Under the pieces are notes generated by a model. The model was not told where the DNA came from. It did no database searches and was given only the letters and a program-made list of their open reading frames with translations. Positions 38,358-50,700 of a DNA stretch of 64,000 nt are shown one piece after another. Both the position numbers and the translations under genes were made by a program. Positions within the stretch are counted from its first letter, which is position 1. Each line of letters opens with the position of its first letter. Origin of the DNA: Hirundichthys speculiger (lineage: Eukaryota > Chordata > Actinopteri > Beloniformes > Exocoetidae); NCBI GenBank assembly GCA_018398805.1, contig JAGFBZ010000907.1, positions 219,040-283,039 of the forward strand, read 5' to 3'.

Positions 38358-38372
38358 ATGGTGAACAGATAA
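38358..38372 (+). promoter_or_regulatory. Upstream ORF in fam131c leader (MVNR-stop)
   Basis: CACCATGG gives a near-perfect Kozak context for a four-codon ORF ending TAA, 21 nt before the fam131c ATG. If the transcription start is upstream, as the leader suggests, this should reduce initiation at the main ATG or make it depend on reinitiation (inference from known uORF behaviour). Confidence 0.5.
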
Positions 38373-38393
38373 CCGCCTGGCCGTCCCGAGACC

Positions 38394-38424
38394 ATGGGTG
38401 CCTGCTTCTGCAAAGGTCACAAAG
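38394..38424 (+). CDS. fam131c: fam131c exon 1: lipidation-type N-terminus
   Basis: Encodes MGACFCKGHK plus one base, ending AAAG at a GTCAGT donor. The ATG context is ACCATGG. A second possible donor (GGTCAC at 38415) would cut the exon shorter and change the phase, so it is not preferred. Confidence 0.85.
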
Positions 38425-41400
38425 GTCAGTGTCCGAGTCCACCTGTTGTTGTGTTTCCTCTCTCCGTGTTTGTTGTGAAGGTCGACCTGCAGCGCGAGTT
38501 GGCAGAAACAGTCGGGATGCAGAACTTTTGAAAGGACGGCTCCGTGTGCATGAACCCAAAAGCGAAGCAAACATGCGGTTTTTTCTCTGTAGTTAATTTC
38601 GGCCGTGGATGCTGCTGACAGCAGAGATGGAGAGTAAAACCAGCGGGTCTCAGTGGCTTTTCTGGCCCAGCAAGAGAGTTTATAAAAGGATTCCTGGACG
38701 TGTGAAATTGAAAAATTCTGTCACGGACAGGTTCGTCTGAAAACTTATTTTCATCGGCTGCCTTGCAGCTGTTCTCAAAGGAATGTGTCGGGACTGATTT
38801 AGAGACGAGACTTGGGGGTGGGAGGTTGATGATGAGGATTGCATGGATCAGTGGAGAACAACACCGGCTTTAGGATGTGACGGCTCCCTCTGATTCTCAG
38901 CCCCAGCTCGTCGTGACTTGAGTTGCAATTTTCTCTGATGCTTGCCGCTTCACGGGGAAAAAAGCGTTTGATGCACCTGATAGGCGGAAAAGGAAGAATT
39001 CATTAGCTAGGCGTTGGGCCTCTTTCTCTCGTGAGAAAATAAGATTTTTTTTTTTTTTTTTTGCCTTCAAAACAACAGATTCATTGGTGTCAAAAATTGA
39101 TTGGAGGTGTTTCATATTTCTATGCTCACGTTTACGTTCAACGTCACACGGCGTTGTTTTAAAGATCAGTTTGTGGTGTAGTCAGAAAATAGTGCACGCT
39201 GCAAGGTCTGCTTTTATTCTGAAAGAGTCTCTTTTAACAAGGTGGGGGGTATCGAGCGATGCACTTTGAAGCTGCAGGGAGGGAAGCCAGCTGAGAGGAT
39301 CCAGACAAACAGATATGAGAAATGCGTGTGTGTGTGTGCATGTGCATGTATATGTGTGCACGAGCGAGAGTGAATGAGGACGGGATTTAAATCTGAAAGG
39401 ACAGCAGACTGGTTCAGAAAGCATGATGGGGTTTCTTGACCCGCCTGATGAGGCCAGAGATCAGATACAGCAGCGCTGCGCACAAGTGTGTGTTTCTCTG
39501 CGTGTGCGCATTCAGGTGTTCGCCGGCCACCGTGACATAGGTGAATGGAAGGGTGTCTCTTGCCTCCTGTTGCTGTGGTGTTTCCATAGCGACAGCCAAT
39601 TGTCTTGACGACATCTCCCCTGGGAAACCCCAAGAGTGTATTTGTATTCTTGCTTGTGTGTGTGTGTGTGTGTGTGTGTGTTTCTGCTGACCTTTCTAAT
39701 GATGTAATTCTCCTTTGGACCGACTTGCACTTCATTTCCTCTTGTCATTCATATGAGCCTCATCACCATCAATTATGAAGCAAATAGGCAGAGCGTGACA
39801 TGAAGCAAAGCTAAATACGCAGAAGCGCTTTGGTTAAACGACTCTGATGGGATTCTCTCTCTCTCACCCTGTCATCCATTATATATAAGCCTCGCTTGAC
39901 CCTTGTAACACCACCGTTTGTGTGTCCTCAACAGAGCTTCACCTTGCCCTGTCATCGCTGCAGCAGACTGAGGAAGGTCAGTCTTCTCCTGTCAAGGTAT
40001 GGTGAAGCCCCCACTGTCACCCTGTTCCTTCCCCATATTAGTGTCCAGGCTCCGGACTCACATTAAAAACAGATTTCACTTGAACAACCTTTAAGGAAAA
40101 ACGAAACTAGTGCAAAGAAAAGGTGGTGCCGTATAGATGGTGGTACGTGTCAGTGTGGAAATACAGTTTGAAAAAAGTAATACACTCTGTAATACATATT
40201 AACACATGTATTTTACAGCTTGACCTCAAATGTCTTGGCCTATTTTTTTTTTTAATTCCTTTTAACTGCAGACTAAGTCATGTGAAACATTTTGTTCCAT
40301 GGGTGGGAATTTTCCTTTGGGGGAGGGGGCAATAAACAGAAATATTTCTGAAGAGCCAAGTGTGAAGGGCAGCAGATATGGTATGGTATGGATATGTTCA
40401 CCTGTTGTGTCCCTGTTCTGTGTGCTGTTATTTGAAGTCTCAGGCTTTCTCCCTCTGATCCTTCCTCCTCTTTCAGCCCCAGTCCTCATCCTCATGTTTC
40501 CTGGGAGCTGTTTTTCATACTCAGAACTCGGGGTGCACGATAATTATCTGCTCAATAATTATCAGCCCAATAATTATCAGGCAGATAACAGGAAATTATG
40601 ACGTCATCCTGTCAATGTCAAAGTCCAATATCATGACAAATAGCCCCGATAACATATATATTTTTATTAACACAGCAGTGCCTCGCTCCCTCTGAGACCA
40701 GAATAACCGGCAGCGAATGTTATGTTCAAGTGACGTCGGCAAAATCAGAAAAACGATTTCTCAATAATGAAAATCAAGAATACCCCCTCATACCAGAAAA
40801 CAACTTGTTAACTCGGTCATAATTTTGGTAGTTGCTGCCTTAAATATATATAAAACATTTGCAGTATTTTCCCATATGTTACACATAAAAAAATTGGAAA
40901 AATATAAAATACTAGCTAACGAGGGAACGTAGGAATTTACGTTACACCTTGAATGCAGCCTGCAACACAGCGTGCTGATGAAAACAAACAACATGGTGGC
41001 GATCGTATGGAACTTGGTTAAAGTTTCCGAAAAGATAATTCACTGTTTTTTTTTTTTGTGACAAATGCTCCTAGGGGAAAATAGCACTAGCTTTAATACG
41101 TCAAACCTGATCAGCCGTCTGAAACATAACCATCGCTTTTGAAAGTTTAGAAACCGTGCTAACGTGAGCTAACACTAACGTGAGCAAGTTAGCAGCAAAG
41201 AATTCACCGGGACTTGGACACTTTGGAGAGGCTTTTAAAAAATCCAAATGGGTAGAAGGTAGAAATGTTTGAATCTAATTTGTGTCAGTGCATTAATTTT
41301 TTATGTATATTTATTTTTGTGTAAACTTCTAGAATGTACTTTTTCAGTTTGTAATTCTAATGCATGTATTTCCATCAGTTCAATTAGCCTTTATTTTTTA

Positions 41401-44400
41401 TATCAGTCAGTAATGAACCTTATTTAAGTTGATGTAAGATATCAAATAGGTTTGTTTGATAGCTTTATGAAAATGTTTGAGGCTTGTCAATAGTTTTTTA
41501 TTGGGAAAAAAATAAATATCTGTTCATTTAAAGAGTCAAAACTATTTTTGATTTTGTTCATAGTATTGATGTAATGATCTTAGGTATATGTGTGTGTTAT
41601 CAGTTATCGGTATCAGCCTTTAGGAGCTGAAAGTAAACGGTTATCGGTATTGGTTTTAAAAAACAGTTATCATGCATCATAACGCATATGTAACTGTAAA
41701 TGTAAAATAACACCATCTTATAACACTAAAGACATTGACACACTTACCTCTGATCCTTCACCTCTCTTTAGATATTCCTCTCTCTCTCTGAGCCTGACTC
41801 CATCCTCTGTGATGCTTTTTCCAAAGTGACACCATTTGGAAACATTTAACTGAGAACTTTATTCCTTTATTATGAATATTTTATCAAACTGCTTTAATAG
41901 TACCTGAGACATCAAAAACATTATCCTGTGTCCCCTGTTCCTTTTTTCTGTCATTTCAACTTACTTGGCTGGCAACAGAAGTCCATACAAACACACACAA
42001 TCCATCCAACGGCAGAAGAAGCAACACTTCGAACGCAGAGAGATCTCTGATAAGCTATAATGTGCATCCTTTCATTTCCTAGACCTGTTTTGTGGAAGTT
42101 ACAGTTTGAATGGAGCCCATCCAAGTGGCTACATGCCGCTCATTTGTCTGAGAAGATCCCAGAAGTACAACAAACTTACAGTTCTTCAAACACTATTGGC
42201 TCCAAAACCAAGTACATCTTCACTGAAGAACCCCTAAGTCAAAATGTCCAACTCACAGTGAAAGTAAATCTATTTCCAGCTTGGTCCAAAAACAAATCAA
42301 ACACAAAAACTGGATTTGGTCCCTCACAGCTAGATTTCAAATCCATGACAACTGTACAGGGGTGAATTTTTATGTGGCCTCCATCAGGTAAAATGATCTA
42401 AATCCACAGAACTGCATGATTAGGGACATGAATCTTTGAGTGACAGCTGCATTGCACTATGGTGTTAGCATTTCCAGTGAACTTGATGCGACTTTAAAGC
42501 CAACAAAGCATAATCACTCTTAACAGACTCGCTCTGAGCTGGCCTTGAAGAACTGGGGGACAGAATTTCTTGCAGGGTCGAGGGCTAAGCTTAGCTACGC
42601 GGATGACAACAGTCTTGCCAGCTACGACCTCTTGCAGCTGTCGACATTAACCTCAGACCGTGCTGTGTTGTTTTACCCGGCAGCAAGACAACGTGGGTCC
42701 CGGCAGAGCTCCTCGTTTTGGGTCTGGCAATTCTCATTTCGAATTTTTGTCGCGACATCTGAAACAGGAAAACAATCCCAATTCCAAAAAAAAAAAAAAA
42801 AAAAAAGGGTGCTGTGTAAACATAAATTAAAACAGAATGCAACAATTTGGGAATTTCCTTTTATTCCCAATGGAACATAAAGAACATATCGGATGTTGAA
42901 ACATTTTACCATTTCATGATTTCATGGAAAATATTAGATATTTTGACTTTTAAGGCAGCAACACATATCAAAAGTCAGAGCCTAACCCTAACCTTCTCTG
43001 ATGTAAAGATGGACAGAGGTTCACCAGTCTGTGACAAACTCTTTAAAACTTCCTCAGTGTAAAATTGCAAAGACTCTGAAGATCCCACCATCTACAGTTC
43101 ATAATATTATCAAAAGATTCAAAGAATCAGGAAGAGTGTCTGTGTGCAGGAGACAAGGCTGAAGGTCAAAACTGGATGTGATCTTGTGATCCAGTCAAAA
43201 CTGGATGATGATAAACATCACCCAACTTTTTTGAGACTTGTTGCTGCCATCAATGTCAAAATGAGCTGATATTTTCCATTAAAAACATCTGAAATATAGG
43301 TTTATGAGATTTACAAATCATTGCACTCTGTTTTTTTATTTATATTTTAAAAACAGGATCTCAACTTTTTTGGGATTGGAGTTGAACATTCAACAATTTT
43401 ACTCGTTTATATAGGCAACCACATTACATGTTAACCTCTTTTAAATAAAAACATATAAGAGTTGTGGACTGTCAAAACCCGTCAAACTGAAACCCACATT
43501 AGCATTTAGAAAGATGGGGTTTTCTTTTGATGAAAAAAAGATCTCAGGTTAGGGGTCAAAAGCGAAAAAGTGTCCGCTTGAGTATGATTAGCTCTAGCAG
43601 CAAGAGAGAGGTTGTGACTCAATGCAAAACAGAAATAGTGAATTATCATTTTGCAAAGGACCAGAGAAAGTCATTATCATTCATGAGGAACGTGCCATCC
43701 AGTTGGCCGGTGAATTAGGAATGAAGAGTGAAATGGTTGGGTGTTTTGAGAGCGGCTGAAGGCCATACTACATCCCTTATTATTAAAATGATCATAAATG
43801 CTCTCCTTTCAGAGGCAGAGTACACCAAAGTCATGCCTTTGTCACTCTGCAAAAAGAAAATGATCTAGTTTGTATTATATCCACGCACCATGCTCTGATC
43901 TGTGAGCACAAGTACTTGCAGTCCTGTTTCATAACCTTTATCTTAAAAACCACAAAGGCTTTGCTCTCAGGTCAAGAATACGGAGCAAAGAGGAATCTAT
44001 TTAAAAAGTAGCTTCTCCTTCAACACTGATTACATCAATTTGGGTGCAAACACATGAATGGTTTATGATGCCTTCTGTTGTTTGCACCTCATTCAGATCA
44101 AGTGTGAATGCTGCAGAATTTCTGGCTGTTATCATCACCTGAAAGGGGATAAAGCGGGGAAACGTGTGGGTTGAGCCGTCACACATAGGATGCTACTGCT
44201 CAGGGAGGATGCATGCGAATGTTCAAGTGCATGTGTGTGTTTTCAGCTAAAGCGGGTGCTGTTGTTAGAGACTCATAACTCCGACTGTCTTGATTTGCAG
44301 AGTTTGAACAAAAGAGCAGCTCACCCCACTTTCATCGTGAGACGTATTCAAAACAGATGGAGTATTATTAAATCACTGTCACGTGACCAAAATGTAATCT

Positions 44401-44738
44401 TTTTCTTGCATCCCACTGGAATGGACATACTTGGTACGTTGCATCAGTGATAACATTCCTCTTCTTGTGTATCAGACGGTGCAGGATGGCCAGAATCCCT
44501 CCAACGGCAGCGTTGGAGATAAAAACAGCCGCTACGACATCGGAGAGCTGGCCACATCTTCTTTGATGGGTGAGACGAACAAACACTCCAAAAAAAAAAA
44601 CAAAAAAACAACCTGATATATATTCAGTTTATGTTGTGTAGAGTTCATGGTGTGTTTCATTATGAATCAAGCATTTGTGACTGAGAAAATTGTGTTAGTA
44701 ACCATGGGAGGTTAGCAGTGTCATTTCCCTCCTCCTTT

Positions 44739-44775
<37 letters not shown>

Positions 44776-47700
44776 CATGCACTTCAACACAAACACATTT
44801 CCTTCTTCTATCTGATTTTCTTCTCCACCTTGAAGTCTCGCTTCCTGCTCTCATATTTTTAGTGCCTCCTCTCCACCCCCCTCCCACCACCCCCTTTTCC
44901 CCATCCTGTGTCTGACTGCGTCATCTTTACAGCTTCTCGCGCTCTGTGGGAGCTTCATTATTTCACTTTAATATGTTATGCCTTGCTCAACGTTTCAAAG
45001 TGAAAGCTGCTTCATTTGGCTGACAGTGTAATTACGGAGGGCATGAAAGCCTCTCGGAGAAGTCAGGCAAATACAGGAATTCAGGGACATGTCTGAGAGG
45101 CTGACACCTGCTCTGGGACCGACAGATTCAATCCAGTAAAAAGAATTAAAAAAAAAACCCTTAACATTTACTAAGACCCAATCAGATGTCAGTCATCACT
45201 TAATTTGGCGATTCAAGTTTTCCAGACTTGCAGCTGCAGCATAGCTGCAGAAATCAAATCACACAGTGGCAGCTCAGATAATATTATAATAATATAATAT
45301 TCTTAATTCTATCATTCAAACGCTACTGCTTTTATTCCTCAGATATGTGTCTGTTTGACAGATGCATCTGGCTGATGTGATTGCATTAACAGTAAATGGC
45401 CAAAGCCCAGTCGGTGGCTCCTAGAATCTTCATTAGATTGCACATTTGCAAGTCGTGGTGAAATGAGAGCAGATTTGTTATTTCTTACAGCGGAGTGAAG
45501 CTAAACGCGTATGATAGTTTGCTCAAGTAAATTGTCACACCTCGTCTCCAGATGCTGTCAGTCTGTCAGTCGGTATTAAATATCAGTGTTTAACTTTAGG
45601 AAAAAAAACTTCTTCAGGTCTCGTTTTCACGTGCTTCTGTGATGCTGCCGTTCATCCATTTATTTCTATCAGAAACTCTGCGATCTCTGACATCGCTGTG
45701 AAACTACATATATGTACATGCTGTGCAAACATCATGAAGATCAAACTTCTTTCAGTAGTTTGACTGTAGGGAAACTGCATAAGTTACAAGTATACGCTGT
45801 CAGAAACTAGAGAATAAGTTTCTCCAATCAGTTGGTGTTAGCAACATTAGCATTAGCACTGAGCCGACCCAGCTGTAAAGACCTGTACTTCCCTGTGTTG
45901 AACACCAGGGAGCATGTTCTGTCACACAGGATGAATGAGGCGGTAACAGATGGGTTGGCCCGATGCTCGTGCTAATGGTGTTAACTTCTTTGCCTTGGCA
46001 GCAAGTGATTCATGAATCCATATGTTCCCACGTGCACTCATGCATCCTCCACGGTTATGATACATTCTGATCAGGACGCATCGCAGAACTTGGAGGAGTT
46101 GCAATCCCTGCTCTGACCCGAATTTGGACATTTGGATTGACTCCCGCTATGATGAACCAGAAAGACTCTAAGTCGGCCGGACCTAAGCTATCTACTCTTA
46201 TCTGAATTGGCTCCCCAAAGCTGGCCTTGAAGGCTGGTTTATCTCCTGCTTACTCCTGATTTTAAGAAATTAAATAGCTAAATACCAACATCTTGAAATG
46301 TTATTTTCATTTATCTGTTTATTTATTTTAAAACTAAATTTGTAATAATCTTTTAAAGCCCTGAATAGTGTGTGCTTTTCCTTATCAAAGGCTTACAGAG
46401 CTTTAATATGGACTATCCTGAATGAAAAGAGTTCAGAAAAGGAGATGAGGTTATTTCCTCTCTTCTCAGTGTTCAGCTTGTGCAGATTAATTCCTTCAAA
46501 GGACCACACAGCGGCTGACTCAGACCAGACCTTTTCTCAACGTCTGTCGTATCAGGATCATGACAGCTTTAGCTTTAGATCAAGATACGTTCAAAAAAAG
46601 AAAAAGAAAAAAAAAGATCTAAAGTAAAAGTTAGGATTAGAAAAAACAGGAACAGCCCCTGCGGCAAATCAAAGTTGATGCTGCATCATTAAACGTTGCA
46701 CACTCATGAATATGTTTATTTATCCACACATGCATTATGCAAATCTAACATTTTAGATTAAAGTTGCTTATGTTGAAACTAATAACAGGCCTGCAGTGGC
46801 ATACATGACAAACAGCTCCAGACATCACACGATAGTGTTCACCAGCCTGATGATGAACTTGAATATTGTAAATAACGTTAACAGCAATATGCAATAAATA
46901 AATAAATTAATTAATAAATAAAATAAAATAAAATTAAATTAAATGGAGCTGTCTGGAATTATCATATGGTCATATTCACAATGTTGTTTACAAATTATGT
47001 TCAAAAACAAACAAGAAATAACAAAAAGATAATCACTGAACTTCTCACCTTATCGCTGAGGAAGAGTCCAGACGACCTGCAGAGGAAACTCCTTTTAACC
47101 GCTTGTGTTCGCGATCTCATTCTTTCAGTCTCTACCCACAATCTGTGATGATAGGTGAGGGAAGGAACAATGATTGACTGATAAACAGAGAGGCTCATCT
47201 TTTGGCTCAGCTTGGTCTTCACCACAACAGACTGGAACAGAGTCCACATCACTGCAGACGCTGCACAGGGACGCAGTGTTTCACCAATATGGGGCACAGT
47301 TGACCTTCACTGGGGATGTAGTAGAAGGAATAATGTTAATCTCCATCCCACCAACACGTCTTGCACAGAGGAAGCTGAGTCTGGGGAGTCTGAGGTCGGC
47401 TGTTCTGACGAGGCTCCGGGGGTGGATGAAACGCACTCTGAGTTCGTCAACGCTCTGGATGTTGTTGGACTGTCTTGGTTGACACGTCTCTGTAACATCA
47501 CATGGACATCAAGGCAGTGCCTCTGCACTGCCAGGCTGGGGTGTTGGTTCCCCTTTTTCAGAAGGGGGACCTGAGGGTGTCTTCCAATTACAGGGGAATC
47601 ACACTCCTCTGGTAAGATCTATGCAGAGGTTCCGGACAGGAGAGTCCGGCCGATAGTTAACCTAAGATTAGGGAGGAGCAATGCTGGTTCTGTCCTGGCT

Positions 47701-50700
47701 GTGAAACACTGGACCAGCTCTACACCCTCATTCAGGTTCCAGAGGGAACATGGGAATTTGCCCAGAAGGCATTTATCCATGTCCCTCGGGGTGTCCTGGG
47801 ATCCTGGGATTGTGTCCTGGTGTCCAGGGATCTTCAGCTTTCATCAGAGCAGCGTGAAGCAGCGGGATTGAGAATCAAAACCTCCAAATATGAGACCATG
47901 GTTTCAGTCAGAAAACGGTGGGATGCCCTCTTCACACTGGAGTGAGGCGTTAGTTCAAGTGGAGGAGTTTAAGTATCTCAGGGTTCCCGAGTGAATGAAG
48001 CGAAATTACATGACAAAAAAAGAATAGGTGTTTAACTGTATACATGTCATGGTTCGGGTTGGGCATGTCATGCCTTCTTTGTTTTCTGGGTTTGGTTGTT
48101 TTTTTCTTGACCTCCTTGTCTTCTGTTAACTTAATTTCCTGTTTTACTTTGAACGTCTGTCATGTCCTTGTCGGGTTCTGGTCTCCCTGATTGTTTGCAC
48201 CTGCGTCTTGTTTGGACCTTTGTGTACTTAAGCCTTGTCTTTCCCTTTTCAGTTTGCTGGATCGTCTGTTGATTTACCTTTCTGGTTAGTCGGTTGTTTT
48301 TTACTCCTGCTCAGCCTGATGTCTTTCCATCCTCCTTCCCATGTTCCTGACTGGTTATTCTTTGTGTTCCTGACTGGTTATTCTTTGTGTTCCTGACTGG
48401 TTATTCTTTGTGTTCCTGACTGGTTATTCTTTGTGTTCCTGCCCTACCGTCTCTCTGTTCCCTTGGATTATCACAGCTAAGTTTTGTTCTGGTTTTTGGA
48501 TGCAATAAAGCGGTGTTGGGCCCTGCATTTAGTACCTGGGCCTTCAGTTTACCAACTTCACTGTGACATCACAAGCCCTCAATAATATACAAAAAAATGC
48601 AATCTAACATAGCTTGGCAGAAACGAACACAGATAGAAAGCCTTTTACAATTCTTCAGAGTGGCAGGATGTTTCTGAGGTGCGTTGGGAAAGACTGACAG
48701 AGAGCCCGGGCTGCATAATTTAGAGATTGCAGCGCTTAAAAATTCATCAATTAACCTACAGTAATTAATTACGAGAGGCATTTCACGTATTGAAAGTGAA
48801 TACCCTATTCATATTAAAACAAGAACTTAGGAAAAAATTGAAAAACCTTGTCAATTCGGTGTTGCTCTCAGTGAGAAAAGATAGAAGCTCCACATAATTT
48901 CCTCTATTTGTGGATCCAGCATTTTCATTGTGTCCCCTGAATGAAAGTTCCTGTTTATTTCCATTTCGGTCCCTGTATAGTTTTTTTAGCATAGGCCTGC
49001 AATGCCGATTCTGAAGGCCCAGGGCAGATTTGCCAGACCAATATCTGATTGGACGAAACATTGAAAATCCACAGAAATGTTGTTACTCTGTTTGCAGCTG
49101 CTTCAGTCAGAAAATACTTAATTCTGTAAACTTTTTCAAGTTTGCCGTGACATCACAGAGCCGGACCTGAGTAGACAGATCTAGAATTATTCACATTTCG
49201 TGGCATTTTTCAGGCATGAGTTGCTCAAAGCTGTAGGCCAACTCCCTAAAGAGGCACAGCTCACAGAAAAGGAGGGTGAAGAGTGTCAGCTGGCTGACTC
49301 CAACCTCTAACAGTGACCGCTGTGAACAAAGCCAAAAAGAGACGGTCGAGAAGGGAACTGTAATACTCGTTCTTCAATCACAAGACATGATTAGCTCGAA
49401 TCACTGTGTATAACTTCATTGGTGTTGCTTCTAACAGGAAAAAAGATATACATTGTAAAGTAGAAGAAACATTATGCAATGATATAGAAATACAAATGAA
49501 CGTAAGCTAAACTGGTTTCTTTCAAGCATTTACAACATTGATATACAGTATATACAATTCACATTTAATTCAATTTTAAAAAAATTATACACGTCCCTAA
49601 TATTACATTAAGCTGACTGCATTTCTTGCTGTTCTTACCAGAGTCTCTTCTTAGTTTATATAGAGAATAAACTAATTGCAGCCAAAAATAAAACATGAAA
49701 TTAAAAACTGCAGGATAGGGACTTCAGTTCATCTCATGTAAACTTGCTATGGCATTTTAATTATTAAGGAAGAAGAACTGATTGCCTGTATTCTTATCTT
49801 TTTGCTGTCCACCTCCGACAGGACGCATAAAGCACCGTGCTTCTGTTTTAAAGCGGGTTTGGCGTGACTTCAGGGGTGAATTCCAATTCCTCCCTCAACC
49901 CTCAATCTCAAAAATGCGCGCTCCCGCTAAGTGCAAGTACTGTCCCGATTCTAAGAACGTCAAGTTGAGGGACACGTTTGAAGGCTGTATCGCCCTCAAT
50001 ATTGAAGTTCTCCGGCACCACCCTTGGGAGTAAGGGCTACCCAGAAGGCATTGAGTAATTTAGCCAAGACATATTTGAAAAGTATGGTGACAAAAAAAGC
50101 TAGCTACAAATGTAAGTATCTTCATAGTTCCTATAAATGTTATGAAACAATCTTATTGTCTTTGTTTGAGACCTTTTTCATGGATTAACATCGTTGTTGC
50201 ATAACATGTTTTTACTTTACGATGTTTGCTGCCGGACCGGCGGTCCCGGCTGGCTTCACGTTATTGCAGGGCTTTGACACTGACACCGGCCAACCGGCCA
50301 AATGCTGGTAAAATTTGGCTGTGGCTAGTAACAATTTCTGTCTCACAAGCAACTTTGGCTGGTACTTATTCTTTGATATGACACATCACAATAGTTGTAC
50401 CAATTGTTTGTATTTAAAATGTAAATGCAAGAATATTGCGAAGAAGAAAAAAACTGACAGCAAAACTGTGGCTAGCATAAAGACTAAATGGCTAATGACT
50501 GAGGAAAAACACTAGCCACAGTGGCTGGTTAGCCAAAAAGTTAGCGTCAAGCCCTGGTTACTTGTATACCTTGTTGTGTAGCGACGGAGGACTGAATAAT
50601 GTATCCTCTATTGTTTTATTTGCTAATATTTTTTGGAGAATATGCTGCACTCTTTTCAATGTTATCCCTGTGTCATTTCAGGAAATACAGAGACAACACA

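Noticed and set aside
38170..38574. Minus-strand open frame over the fam131c leader
   Set aside because: Arg/Glu-rich translation of CT-rich DNA; shadow of simple sequence.
42060..42365. 101-codon plus-strand open frame in fam131c intron 2
   Set aside because: Intron location, no family similarity and no splice-site logic.
50315..50515. 66-codon open frame inside the 290-bp MITE
   Set aside because: Broken in the sister copy at 4034-4323 by single-base differences and lacks any domain.
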